Assembly: GCA_016098155.1 (NCBI GenBank)
Contig: JAAAJB010000187.1
Span: forward strand, 1 to 56,211
Direction of reading: 5' to 3'
DNA: 56,211 nucleotides
Source of the DNA: Actinomortierella ambigua
Lineage: Eukaryota > Mortierellomycota > Mortierellomycetes > Mortierellales > Mortierellaceae
Of the stretch, positions 30,641-42,233 are shown in pieces. The notes beneath the pieces are model-generated. The model worked only from the letters and a program-made list of their open reading frames with translations, ran no database searches and was not told the DNA's origin. Both the position numbers and the translations under genes were made by a program. Each line of letters begins with the position of its first letter. Positions within the stretch are counted from its first letter, which is position 1.

Positions 30641-31690
30641 CTAGAAGAGAACTTCGGTAGTGACCGAATGAGAGTGTGGAAGTGTTGTGCGGTGCAAGGT
30701 TAAGTCTCTGGGTGATCCTCTTGTAAGCTTGGCAAACAACTTCATGAGCTTGACTACGTTCGAACCATTATCGGAGGGGATGGACAGAACCTTGCGCTCA
30801 AGCCTAAATCGTAACCAGGACGTTGACAAAAGCCGCCATCAAGGCCTCGCCAGTATGCGAACCGCTCAAAAGGTGGAGAAAAAGATCGAAAATAGTAAAG
30901 TCCTCAGACTCCACCCAAGTGTCTGCGGACTTGGTTTGGAATCGAACCATAGAGGGTCCTTTGAAGGCGCCCACGATAGAGGGTGTACGATATGACGACG
31001 GTTTGTCTCCCGTTCTGCGAGTAAATCAAAGACGAGAGAGCAGCTTGCCATCCATCCTCCGATATCGGCGTCATAAACTTGAAAAACACGCTGCCCGGTG
31101 CGCCGTGTTTGCGTCGTTGTCGGCTTTGGCCAAAGATGGCACGAGCCTTAGTGGTAGATGTAGCCACATGGCCCACGAACGTAAACACGCCGTAGTGAAC
31201 ACGCAGTAGTAAAAGGGGGGGGGGGACAAGATTGTCCAGGTTTGAGAGGCATTCTAGGAAAGCCAAATACCTTTTTTTTTTTGTCCAGGGAGGGCATCAG
31301 AGAGATCCCCATAGGGTATACCTCGTTCGAATACGGTAACCGACAGCATACGGCACAGAAGTTATCTGGGCCATCTGGAAGAGCAGTAGCTGGATAAGGT
31401 AAAGAAACTGCGGGGAAGGGAGGAAAAGTGGGACAAGCAGTGCCCAAACTGTTAACAGTCAAAAAAAAAAAAAAAAAAAAAAAAAAGACACACAAACAAA
31501 CAGGTGTCAGGGACGTTTCAATGTAGCCTACCTGCCTTTGTGGCCATGTGCCTCTTGGTGAAACTGGGCGAGCATTCCCAGCAGATTTTGCACACGCCAA
31601 AGAGGACCTTTCCAGAGTCACACCAACTTGAGAAGGTGGTAGCCTCGAAGAAATCTCCGCACCTTCTCGGCATCACAGCCCGTACACCTA
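30640..31690 (-). pseudogene. Decayed hAT-family transposase remnant
   Basis: Minus-strand frames carry pieces of a hAT transposase broken by frame changes. About 30804-31010 encodes SADTWVESEDF..., then HTGEALMAAFVNVL. In the adjacent frame (30641-30815) follow RLERKVLSIPSDNGSNVVK and MKLFAKL. HTGE...K(V)L.I.SDN.SN is the order of the RNase H-like core of hAT transposases. Further upstream (about 31540-31690) are short Cys-rich pieces (RCTGCDAEK, GVCKICWEC) that could be a worn BED-type finger. A 28-base A/T run at 31459-31486 interrupts it. No C-terminal dimerisation region, terminal repeats or target duplication were found. The family call rests on motif order only. Confidence 0.5.
31459..31486. 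repeat. Poly(A) tract
   Basis: About 28 consecutive A residues on the plus strand within the hAT-like remnant. Confidence 0.85.
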
Positions 31691-31889
31691 TCTAACTTTA
31701 TGATAGGAGCTACGCAGACATAATGCGTACATTGCAAACGCCAGTTGGATGTTCATAGCCACTCTGTAGCCCAGGTCACTCTTGTTCTATCTGTAACCCA
31801 GCAAAAGAAGGAAAAAAATGGAGACAGCATAGCTTCATTAACTCTACATGCACATGGCCTTTTTGTATAAAAAAAATGCCTCTGAGTGT

Positions 31890-32045
31890 TACGCGTACTT
31901 CAATCCTGGCAAGGTGATCATAGCTACTTCTTCGTCATGGACACTGGCCGCTTCGCTTTCAGCAGCGTCCGTGCTGAGTACACTTGTAAACCCCCTTAGC
32001 AAGCCCCACTAAAGGACCAGTTGTCAGGGCCCGAACGCGTGACAT
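31890..32045 (-). pseudogene. Possible small gene with a broken frame
   Basis: On the minus strand a CT-rich leader ends in CTCACCATG, a good fungal start context, followed by MSRVRALTTGPLVGLAKGVY. The frame stops after 28 residues (QHGRC). One frame over, GFTSVLSTDAAESEAASVHD continues to an ordinary-looking end, LPGLKYA and TAA at 31890. A single shift inside a short gene, or an unusually short intron (28 bases or less), would join them. No family is recognised. Confidence 0.3.
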
Positions 32046-33281
32046 GGTGAGAGGCACTAGAGCGGGAGTGCTGAAATTCGGAATAGGAGAGTAGGATAAG
32101 CAATGGTTATGGATGAAGGACAGTAAAGGTTGGTGGGTTGAGTGAAGAGAGAAGTGAAAGGGGGAGTAAGGAACAAGGAGAGAAAGGAGGAAGAAGAGAG
32201 GCATGCACAGGTACAATGGTGCTTTTTTTTTTCCTCCGCATTTGTCAAGAGGCGACTCTTCCTGATGGTATTTTATCAAGCTTGCACAGTTGGACTACGT
32301 GAGCCACTGAATGCAAGCGGCTTGAAATTTCCCTTGAGGAAATTCCCCACTACCCTACCGAGAAAAGGTCTCTACGATGAGAGGATGAGTTTCACAGCTT
32401 CTTGCAGTGGAGCTACGTACGTATGTACCAAAAGGTGGCGCATAAGTCAATACGTACATAATTACCTCGTAGACAGAGTCCGCTTATGCAACTCCACAGA
32501 GCCTGAAACCAAGTGGTTATAGGCTTCTATCCACGACGATCGTGACTCCAAAGGGGACAAAGGTGGTGGCTAGAGAAATGGCAGTGATACCCCCCTCTAT
32601 ATGAGATTCAGGCGACCGCAATAGTAAATTATTTTTGTCTACATGTATGTAGTGGGGCTACAAAAAAAAACGCCCAAGTTGATGCTGGAAAAAGTAGATG
32701 TATAGGGCGTTGGGCAACGACTCCACTGCAGAGTTGATGTTGCTTATCAACTTTGAAGCTCACTTCTTTCTGCTTTGCTTCCCCTCATCATCTTTGTGTA
32801 CCCTCTTCAATCTTTGAATAGTCCTTCAGGACCCATCCTCAAACCAAGCAGCTGCTCTGGCGAGGAAAAAAAAAAGGGCTGGGGTACCGGTGTTCGCGAT
32901 GAAGATGCATAGTTGAAACTACTGCTATAATGCTATAATTACCTTTAGTGCTGAGGTGCCTTTAGTGCCAAAGCCTAATGAAATGTTTGCGTCTTCTACC
33001 TCACACACACACACACTTTCTTTTTGGCTTGGATTGCTGCATTGCCCGATAAGATAGCAAACACTGGTGCTGTGTAGCTGCACACTGCTTCCTTTGTCTT
33101 AAAGATTATACAATACACAGCCATTTGGCTAATTTCCCTCTCTACCATAGTGGACATTTGCTTCATGCCTCGTGTACAATTTGAATTCACAAGAGTATTT
33201 GTATCGACTCTCTCTTTGTTGTGGTCGTTGCTTGTTTGTTTGTTTGGCTGAATGTCTGTCGTCCTACAGAATTGCCGCTCT

Positions 33282-33315
<34 letters not shown>

Positions 33316-34222
33316 AGCCGCTTTCTACCCACTAACGTTTGCCTCATGAAAGTCTAGATTGTTCCCTCTAATTGGCCAGCTATCTAGCCAAGCTCTTGAA
33401 AATGAGGAAGAGCAAATGGCTTACTACAGCGAACTCTCTGTGCTGTGCCAATGAACGCTACACCTATCCTGTCTACGCTCTACTTGCAATTGCGGGATTA
33501 TTTTGGGGGAGGTGGGGCGGGGTGTACATGCACGCTCGAGAGGCCCCCACTGAGAGCTTCAAAGATTCTAAATAGCGAGAGAGGTGTGTGATGTTATTTT
33601 GACCTTTTTCAGCCAGACGAGGCTCTACCTCTCGATCACTTTTTTGTACTCCCCAAAAAAAAAAGAGAGAGAGATCGAGAGAGAGAAAAAAAAAATTAGA
33701 GCACAGGCTCAAGTCCTCTCTCTCTATCTTTTTTTTTTTTAACCTCGTTTCTTCCCTCAGGCTGTTTGCTATCTCTTCATGACAAGACGCTCAGCCTACT
33801 GTTTCCCAAGTCTAATTATCCCTCGGAAGGGAACAACAATTGCGCGCTCAAAAGAAAAAGAATGGTTGTACAATGCTTCAACAGTCCGTCTGAACAGGCC
33901 CAGGTCTCTCTAGAGATTCCTGCTGTTTGCTTCCGATGCTCTCCTCTACTGTACAGCATCTTTTTAAGCTAGTTTTTTTTTTTTTTTCTTCAAGCGGTTT
34001 TTTTATTGTATTTTTTTCTAAGGTTCAGCTGACGAATCAACGAGAGAGCGAAGGAGTATGAAAAAAGGATCCAGCCTTGATGAGGTGAGCGAAGTGGAGA
34101 GACGATGAAGAGGTGGCGGAGGCGGAGGTGGATGATGTTAAATACAAATCATCGGGGAAATAGAAGGAAAAAGGACGCGCTGCCATTTTCTTTCTAGAAT
34201 GTGATGACCAGGGGGATTGTTT
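32046..34222. other. Intergenic region, no gene seen
   Basis: 2.2 kb with only short frames. Notable are a CT tract at 33283-33313, CA repeats at 33003-33014, a GA/A-rich stretch at 33655-33695 and T-runs at 33730 and 33974-34018. Nothing resembles a protein or structured RNA. Confidence 0.5.
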
Positions 34223-34951
34223 TTACTTCTTGACGAGAACATCGAAGCACGAGGTGTACCACTCGTTGTCGTTGAGTCTCCAGCGCCACTGTCCAACGTA
34301 GTGACCAGGCGTGAACTTCTTCTTGGAGATCGGGAAGCAACCACCGCAAGGCCAGCGGTCAGTGCTGCCGCCAGTGGTGCAGTTCTTGTAGTTGAGGCGA
34401 GCGACAATGTTGCTCAGGAACTGCTTCTGGGTAGGGTCCTTCTTAGGGTTGGGCTTGGAGAACGAAACAAAGACTTCAGACAGATCACGCTCCTTGGGGA
34501 CGGCGTGGTTCTTGGCGGGCCAGCGAATGCACATCGTGTCGCCAATCTTCTTGGTCGTGAAGGCACCTGTGCGACGCTTGCGGAAGTCGCGGCCGTTGTA
34601 GGCGGCCGTCCAGGGCTTGGCCATTCTCTCATCGGCACCGTCGGTCTCACCCGACTTGCCGTCCGAGCAAGCGGGAGCATAGTCGGGCGAGGGGCTCTTG
34701 TGCGACTGCTCGTAGTGGCGGTTGGGCCAGTCCTCGTCGTAGTCGGCGAAGGGCTTGGCCTTCACGGGGAAGCGACGGGCATAGCCGAAGCAGGCGCCGT
34801 TGCTGTCATTCCAAGACTTGTTCTTGGGGTTCTTGAAGCGCCAGTCGACGCAGTCGGCCCACGAGTGAGCCTCGGTGGGGGTGGTGAGGATGAGGAGGAT
34901 CGAGGCAGCAATGAGCGCCAGCGAAGCCTTGGACAAGGTGCTGAAAATCAT
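34223..34951 (-). CDS. Secreted LPMO-like protein with mature N-terminal histidine
   Basis: Single exon, 242 residues. A clear signal peptide (hydrophobic LALIAASILLILTT, cleavage expected after TEA-28) leaves His29 as the first mature residue, reading HSWADCVDWRF. A second His lies in CIRWPAKNHAVP (His149), and the C-terminus has GHYVGQWRWRL then WYTSCFDV (Tyr232, Phe236). An N-terminal His, an internal His and a late aromatic residue are the elements of the copper histidine brace of lytic polysaccharide monooxygenases. Eight Cys in the mature part suggest four disulfides. No carbohydrate-binding module or GPI signal follows. I cannot assign it to a numbered AA family. It could also be a non-oxidative copper protein of the LPMO fold. 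Confidence 0.72.
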   Translation of the reverse strand: MIFSTLSKASLALIAASILLILTTPTEAHSWADCVDWRFKNPKNKSWNDSNGACFGYARRFPVKAKPFADYDEDWPNRHYEQSHKSPSPDYAPACSDGKSGETDGADERMAKPWTAAYNGRDFRKRRTGAFTTKKIGDTMCIRWPAKNHAVPKERDLSEVFVSFSKPNPKKDPTQKQFLSNIVARLNYKNCTTGGSTDRWPCGGCFPISKKKFTPGHYVGQWRWRLNDNEWYTSCFDVLVKK

Positions 34952-37362
34952 GTTGATGATATGTAAGGAGTTGGAGGCGTATAGACAATAAAGATGCGGA
35001 TAAAGGGTATGACTGGTTGGTAGGCTGGAAGGAGGAGGAGAAGGAGGAGGAGGTAGAGTGTGCGTGTGGACTGCGACGGCAGTGGATTGAGCTGGGTGAA
35101 GAACAAACCGCAAACAGGGGGGAGAATGAGGTTTTTATATGGCCATGCACTTGGTTATACAAATAGGTGTCCAATAAAACTTTAAAAAAAAAGGCGAGGG
35201 GCGGGGTTGTGAGGATTGGTGCTCGCCAATGAAAAGCGTGTGCCTGAAAGCCTGTCTGTGTCTCTGTGCTGTATGTGAAAACGAAGCCCGGGCAGCCCTC
35301 TCATTCTTTCATTATCTATTTGAGTAAGCCCTTTTTTGAGTAAGCCTTTTGTTTCGACTCATTCACACTTGCCGTTCTTACCGACGGAGACATAAACATA
35401 AATGACCATACCGCGAATGGGTCTAATTATTTGTCCACCGTCGACCACGCCCCCTCACCCCCCCTTCTCTCTCAACGGTTTTTTTTTCTAGAGAGGGGAT
35501 GTGATGAGGCCCTGACAATGAGGTGAAGGAGCGTATACGCCACTCTCTCTCTGTATCGTTTAATATTTCTTTTCCTTCTTTCCGTGCTCTTGCAGCATCC
35601 CACTGCGGTGGTCTATTATTGGGATGGACAGTAAACGCCAAGGTCAAGAGAGAGAGAAAAAAAAAAGAGGGTGAGAGAATCTGAGAGAGATAATGGAAAC
35701 ACGAGAGGCTGAGAGAGAAAAAGGCAATGTACACCAGTCATAATTCGTGCCACTTTGCTTCTCGTCCTCGGCCCTTTCCATAGCAATGTTTGCACCAGCA
35801 CCAATTCTCGGTACATTGTTGTTGCCCGAAGCAATTTCACGCTAGCGCGGAAGATCCATCCATTCAACAACCACAATGAATTCGAAACACATACCGGGCA
35901 TGGTTCGGTTGGCTGTGCCTGCAAGAATGAATGGGAGAGAAAGGGGGGAAGGGGGGTTGCTGTTCCCTTGGCCGTTCACCCATATAGACTACATACACAC
36001 ACTCTCGCTCTCTCCCTCTCTCTCTCTCTCTATGTTTGTTTGTGCATGTTACACCAAACCATGACGGAAATTACAATTTCCTCATTTTCCTCCCCTTCTG
36101 TTCCCTCGCCCTTTCTCTATCTGCTAACGGCAGGCGGGAGATGCACCTTGTGTAAATTGTCCGTGTGGAGCTGCTGCTGAACAGGTACGTACGACATATC
36201 AACTATAAACACACACACACACACGCACACGCACACACACACACACACACACCATAGTGGCGTCTGGTTGCCCCATCCCCTCTTCACCCCCCGACCAAAG
36301 AGATACACGCCCTCATTCGAGAGAGCCTGCTTCGGCGAACCCGTGTGCACAGCGGGCCATTATTATTGATTGCATGCACCCGATCTACAACACATTTACC
36401 CATGTGCCTGGCAGCGTCACCGTGCACATCCCACTCCCCTCGATATTACCCGAAGATCACTTCCGCTGGCGATAGTTCTTTTGCACACAAACCATGGAAG
36501 AGAATAGAAAATAGGATGTGTGTGCATGTATGTGTCTTTGTCTGTACAAGGAAGGAGGGTTTGTGATATGTTGACATCTAAAGTACATTGCACGCGAAAC
36601 ACCCTCTAGTGCGGCCTACGGAACGGAAGAGAAATAAAAGATGCTCCCGCTGTATCGGAACCTACCCCTTGGTTCATCCTTGAATGTCGAGGAGAGCCCC
36701 CCCCCCCCTCTTTACATACATCCCCCAGTCAGATGCTCGAGCCGCCCCATTTTTGGGTCGCTCTCTCTCTTGCTTTTTTAGGTCTGGCGCAACAAGGGAG
36801 AAGATGGCTCCTTGCAATTTCAAAAAAGACAATGACTTTGAAGCTCATCTCCCCCCCCCCCTCAGTCTTCCTCCTAGCCGCAATGGCGTGAGATGCTCGT
36901 GTATGCTTTCATTTTTGTCTTTGCTCGCGTTGGGAAGAGCATAACGTCCTTCCCCTCTCTCCCCCCCTCCTAAACACGCTCCACCTTTGGGTCCCAGAGA
37001 TGCTCGAGAGTCTTTTATTTTCTTCCCTTCTTCAAGATCCCTTCAAGAGACAGCAAAACTCATTGGCGCATCGTTATGGAGATAAAACTTTCCCTCAGCC
37101 AAGGGCTGAGGGCGGGCTACCGCGAAACTTCGCGTTTGCTCCTTTCCTCTCTCTCTCTCTCTCTCTCCCGAAAAATAAAAGGTTCACGCTATTTTTTCTT
37201 CAATAATGAAGAAACGAAAGCCTTGTTCAAGTTTAGTTTTTTTTTTTTATTACTTGCCCAAAGCCCACCTGACTTCGCCACTATAGTAAAGACACATAAT
37301 TGGTTCGTTGTCATCAGAATGAAAAAAAAAATAAAAAGATGTAGAGATAGAGATATTATTGA
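34952..37362. other. Intergenic region, no gene seen
   Basis: 2.4 kb. The part nearest the secreted-protein gene (34952-35200) is its promoter, with CT-rich sequence on its strand and a TATA-like TATAAAAA (plus-strand TTTTTATA) at about 35132. The rest has GA, CT and CA tracts and short frames without protein character. Confidence 0.5.
36209..36252. repeat. (CA)n microsatellite
   Basis: About 22 CA units interrupted by two CGCA variants. Confidence 0.9.
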
Positions 37363-39059
37363 CTAAGTAGACGGCTCAAGGATGAGCTTTTTGATAGCAA
37401 GCTCGCCTTCCGTTTCAGCATCTTCCTCCATCTTGCGCTTGAGTGAGGAAGAAATCGCCGCTGTTCCGTCGTCGTTCGTGTCCTCCCTCATCACATGATC
37501 CTTGGTATCCTCGAATTGTGGCATGTTGTTCCTCCGATCGTCTGTGCTGTCGCCCATGGGCGATGATGAGGAGGAGGAGGTTGCACTGTCCGCTCCTGCG
37601 GCGATACCCCTGGCCTCTACCTCTGCCGCGAGAGCTGCCTCTCGAGCTTGTGACCGCTGGTTAGCCTTGACTATCTCTGCGTGGCATGTGGCATGATAGA
37701 TCTATTTTGTCCGAAGGTTGGAAATCAAGGGTCAGCAAAGTTATTCCGTGATCAACAGTGTTACCAGACCAAAGCAAGGAAGTTGTAGTGGTGGAGGAGA
37801 GAGTCGACTTTTGTATCAAAAAAGACTCCCCCCCCCCCCGAAAGAAAAACAACGACAAAAAAAAAAGAAAAAAAAAGGCATCCGCTCCTTACCGTCTTGT
37901 CCACAACAATGGTGTTTTTATAAAACCATTCTTCTTCGGCATCATGCCAGACCTTGACAAACTTCTCTTTACAGATCGAGCATCCCTTGGCAATCATCTG
38001 GTTCGCGGCATTGCTCTCGCTCGACGACAGCCCTCCCAACCGTTTATGGGCCTCCTCCAACGACAGCATCTCGGCTGCCTCGGTGCCACAGAGGCCCAAC
38101 AACAGACTGGCCTCCGACGAGGCCCGTTCCCGCAAAGCCGCCATCTCTTCTTGCTCGGCCAAGTCGTCCTTGGTCACCCTGGCGTGGCCCGATCCATCCA
38201 GACCGCCAGCATCGTCTCCTCCAATACCTGAACCGCCAACGCCACCACCAGTAGCAGACCCTCCGGCACCACCAGCGCCGGTACTGTTGCCACCGGTGCC
38301 ATCAAAGAAGGTGGCCTGTTGCGAGTTTGGATCATGAAAGTCGCCCTCGCGCGAATGGATCCAGTCCTCCTCGCCGACGAGCCAGCTGCGAGAATAGCTC
38401 TTCTTGGCCTTGTCCTTCATCCGTCGGTTCTGACGAAAGTGCCAGTCCAGATGCGCGTCCATCTTCTTTTGCGCTTCGTCCGATTTCGGGATCCGGTACC
38501 CGCATTGGTTGCACTGCAGCGGCTGCTCGCCGTACAAGACATTCAAGAACCCTGGGCGGCGTCTAAGAAAACCCCCGCACACACACGCACAAACACAGAC
38601 AAACACCAGTAACAGCAAATTAACATAAAAAATGGGAAAGGATAGAGGTTGTTAGCAAAAGAGCTACAGAACTAAAAAAAAAAAAAACCAAACACCACAA
38701 CAAATAAAAAAAAAACTAGGCCTCTTCAAATCCTAGCTATCCATTGCTTCCCTCCCATTTCTTACCTTTGGACACCTTGACTGGTCAGTTCAATCGGCCC
38801 AAGATCCATCACCGATGTTGTTGTGCGCTGTCGTTGCTCCTCCATCGACTGCTGGGGTCCCATGGACGGCGGCATCAGCGAGGTCGAAGGCATCGAGGGA
38901 GTGTGGTTGGCGGAGGAAGACGAGCCTACCGAGCTTGCCGGTGACGAACCTCGCGTCAAATGGCCCAAGGCCAGCGTGCCGTTCGGGCCCAAAAGACCCG
39001 ACTGCAGCAGCGATGCGTACAAGTTGCTGGCTACGTTGGCCGTCGGTGGTGGTGGTGCT

Positions 39060-39091
<32 letters not shown>

Positions 39092-41621
39092 CGCTACTAA
39101 TGCTGCTGCCGCGGGTGTAGGTGATGGTGCTAGTGCTGGCGCTGGCGCGACTGGGAGAGGAAGGCCAGCCATGCCCAACAGGGGGGATGACGTCGTGTTG
39201 ATAGGACCTCCCATGCTGCCGATGGGCAGCACGCCTGCCAGTAATGGCGGGGCGACGAGTGTAGGTGGAGGTGGTGGAGGACGAGCACCTCCGCCGCTTG
39301 AATAGCCCGGGACAACAGGAGGGATACCCATCATGGCTCCTGGGATCTGTGGCGGAAGAGCTTGCGAATAGTGGGAAGGCACTTGGCCGGGCATGGCCAT
39401 CGACATGGGCATGGACATGCCAGCACTCATAGGAGGCATAGGAGGAAGAGGCGAAGGTGCCACAAGACCGGGGCCATTGGCGCTTCCGGAAGCTGCGCCA
39501 ACTGGCATCCAGAGCTGACCCAACTGCTGACGGATCATACTAGCGCTCTCCACAGTCAACGGTGACGATTTGACGATTGCCTCGAGCTATTCAAGGAGTA
39601 AACAGAAAGTGCCACACCACAGGAAAAGCAAAAAGAGATGTGGTAATAGAACAAAGGAAGGAGATGGGCAGGTCAGTCGCTGGATCGCCAAGGTTACGGC
39701 CAGGCCCAACTGCACATGCATGTGCTTTTTTTTTCCAAAAAAAAAACAACAAAAAAAGAGAGGGTTTGGAAAAAACCATTGTTGGCTATAGCTACGGCGG
39801 AGCCAGCTGCTGGCCACACAAGGCTTGCGCTTCTCTCTTTCTTGTTGCTCAGGAGTGCCTTTTGGGGACATCATACAAAAAGAATATAATCCATAGCTGA
39901 TACTCCACATTGCATGCACATAACCATCGATAGCCCGACGCACCTGCTGAAGAATACCAACTTGATTTACGGAAGAATGATCCATGGGGTTCATCATAAC
40001 GGCGTGTTGCTTTTGTGCAAGCAGGTTTTGGATGTCAGCCAGAAGGCCGGCATCCGGGGCTGGGGCTGGGGCTGGAGCTGGGGCTGGAGCTGGAGGCACC
40101 CCAAACATGCCACCAGTAGAGCCAAACTGATTTGTGTTGGATAAGGAAGCGTCATGTGGGAGCAAGTAAAATGAAAAAAAAGGTAAAGGTGGTAGAGATG
40201 AACGGTCAGTATGGTATGAACACGCAAGTGCGGTAAGGATTAAGGACCCTCCCCTCTCCAATAGACAAAGAATGTCTTGCTATCTATTCTAAAGACCCTC
40301 CATGAATGTGGGGAAGTGTCTTTACACAATGGTTGTGACAGGTACAAAGAAAAAAAGAAACCGCACAGCTACACGCTAGATAAAAAGGGGTATTCGTCCT
40401 GTACAAGCCTCTTGCCACTTTGAGCCAAGGAAGCGTTCGATTCGGGAAGCTCTGTTCGTGGACGCTCGGATAATCTGCATGTTGCGTCCAACAACTTTGT
40501 ATTTTCAACTCGGTCAAGGAGTGGCAATCATACGGGACACCGGACAGCCAAGCTATGCATGCCCCGGTCTCCAATTCGACTATGATAGCCCAGCGATGGT
40601 AGTACAATAGGACGACACGCATATGTGACGGAGGCAAATGTCAAGCACAACCTCACTATGCAATCGAGAAAACTCGCAAGAAAGAAAAAGGAAAAAGGGT
40701 AGGGGGATTTTTTCTAATTTTTTTTTCTTTGGATGTTTTCTTTTTTTTTTGTTTTTTTTTCCTGTCTTGTCCTCTCACAAATCCACCAAGAACTATCACA
40801 TTGGCTAGCATGGCATGATATGACAGAGCATCGCGTTTCCTTCCGAGTGGTAGAAAAAATGAGAGGATATAAAAAGAGATATTGGACATCAGCAAGACAA
40901 GTGCTAAGCGCAATAAAAAATCTTACCATTGGAGCTGAAATGGGTGGCGGGGGTTGGTTATAGCTGTGCATCGGAGCAGCAGAAGACTGCGGTTGGCGGG
41001 TGGCCTGCAGTGCACGCTCGATTCTGGTTATAGTGGCCCGTGGAAACAGGGGCGCTGTCCAATTGGGCCAGGTGTTGAGCACTTTCTCAAAGCTCGCCTT
41101 GGCACTCGGGTCGATCACGGTGTAGGCGTCCAAAAACAACCCAACAATGTTGTGCCCAAAGAGTTCGACGTATGGGCCGCCCACGATCTTGATGATCGAG
41201 TCGATGAGATACAGGGTGGGTAGCTTTTGGTTCGAGGGCGCCTAGTAAAAATAAAGAGGTAAAATGGGATTGAGTCGGTCTTAGTTGTCTTTACATTGAA
41301 AACATGAATTCACCACTTGTTTTGTTGTGCTAATGAGAAACAACATACCGTTCGAAGGCGCTCTTCAACTGCCTGAACAATCACCTGGGCGTTGGCAATG
41401 TTATCACCGGCAGCGATGGTCAAGCTGGTGATGATGGGCTTGGAGTTGAAAGTCAAAGTGTTGAGCTCTGCTCTATACCTTTGACGAACAGCATTAGGGT
41501 CGGCAGCTCCGCTATGTCCTCCTTGGGCCATGCCATGTTGGTTAGGGTGCTGTTGGTTAGGGTGCTGTTGGTAGTATTGCTGCTGCTGATGGTTGCGGTG
41601 GTGGTTGTTTTGTTGATACAT
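37363..41621 (-). CDS. PCF11: mRNA 3'-end processing factor PCF11 (CFIA subunit)
   Basis: Six exons: 41621-41349, 41241-40927, 40126-39944, 39586-38766, 38562-37893 and 37701-37363; 866 residues. After a His/Gln-rich start, residues about 44-175 form the RNA polymerase II CTD-interacting domain (FNSKPIITSLTIAAGDN, LPTLYLIDSIIKIVGGPY). A Pro/Ala/Gly/Ser-rich middle contains an APAPAPAP run. The C-terminal part has LQCNQCGYRI..HLDWHFRQN, SWLVGEEDWI and CSICKEKF..EEEWFYKN..IYHATCH, the paired zinc fingers around the Clp1-binding segment of Pcf11. The protein couples cleavage/polyadenylation to Pol II termination. Intron 2 (40127-40926, 800 bases) is far longer than its neighbours, so an extra exon there is possible. 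Confidence 0.9.
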
Positions 41622-42233
41622 GGTGGATAATGGGTGAGGAAATAAAAGGGAGCAACAGGGTGCGATGAAAGTGGCAAAGAAAAAAAGGGTCCGTTTTAAC
41701 CTCGGAAGAAGTGGATAGCGGCAGTTGCTCAAACAGGAACTTGCAAACGACGAGAAGTCGAAAGCAACCAGGTCCCAAAAGAAAAAAAAGGGGAGGGGTC
41801 TATGGGCGTCCTCTGTTTTGCCCTCAAACTCGTAGACCGACTATTGAAGTGCTGACGAATGCAACTCTTGAAGAGAATGGTTCTATTTTTTTCTGTCTTG
41901 GTTCTTTTGTCTCTCTGATGGTACTAAATCCCACACAAATCGACGATGTAGCTTTGGAGAGTTTGAAAGATCCTGACGGCTCGATGTCAACAGACTACTT
42001 GTCCTAAATGTCGGCTGCGTCTGTCTGTCTATCTGTCGGTGTTGTGAGATGAACGAAACGAAAATGCATCTGCGGATGAAGTTTGAGCATGCTGCTGAAT
42101 TGATGCCAAGCCACCCTTCAGAAAAGAGGTGAGCCTGGTGAGCCCCTCCCCTCTCTCCTGCAGGTGAGAGTAGAGAAACACACACTTCCTGAGCGTTTTT
42201 TGCCTTTCGCTCGCCAAATCCCTTCAACCCATC
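41622..42233. promoter_or_regulatory. Divergent promoter region between PCF11 and the Fta4-like gene
   Basis: 612 bases between two divergent ATGs. Both leaders are pyrimidine-rich on their own strands. No other gene is seen. Confidence 0.5.

Noticed and set aside
34217..34966. 249-codon open frame on the plus strand opposite the LPMO-like gene
   Set aside because: It is the antisense shadow of a well-supported minus-strand gene with signal peptide and conserved motifs; its Leu/Val/Gly/Arg-rich translation shows no domain.
35423..37366. Several 60-140-codon frames in the spacer left of PCF11
   Set aside because: All are short, repeat-derived or antisense to each other, without motifs, splice-supported extension or plausible start context.
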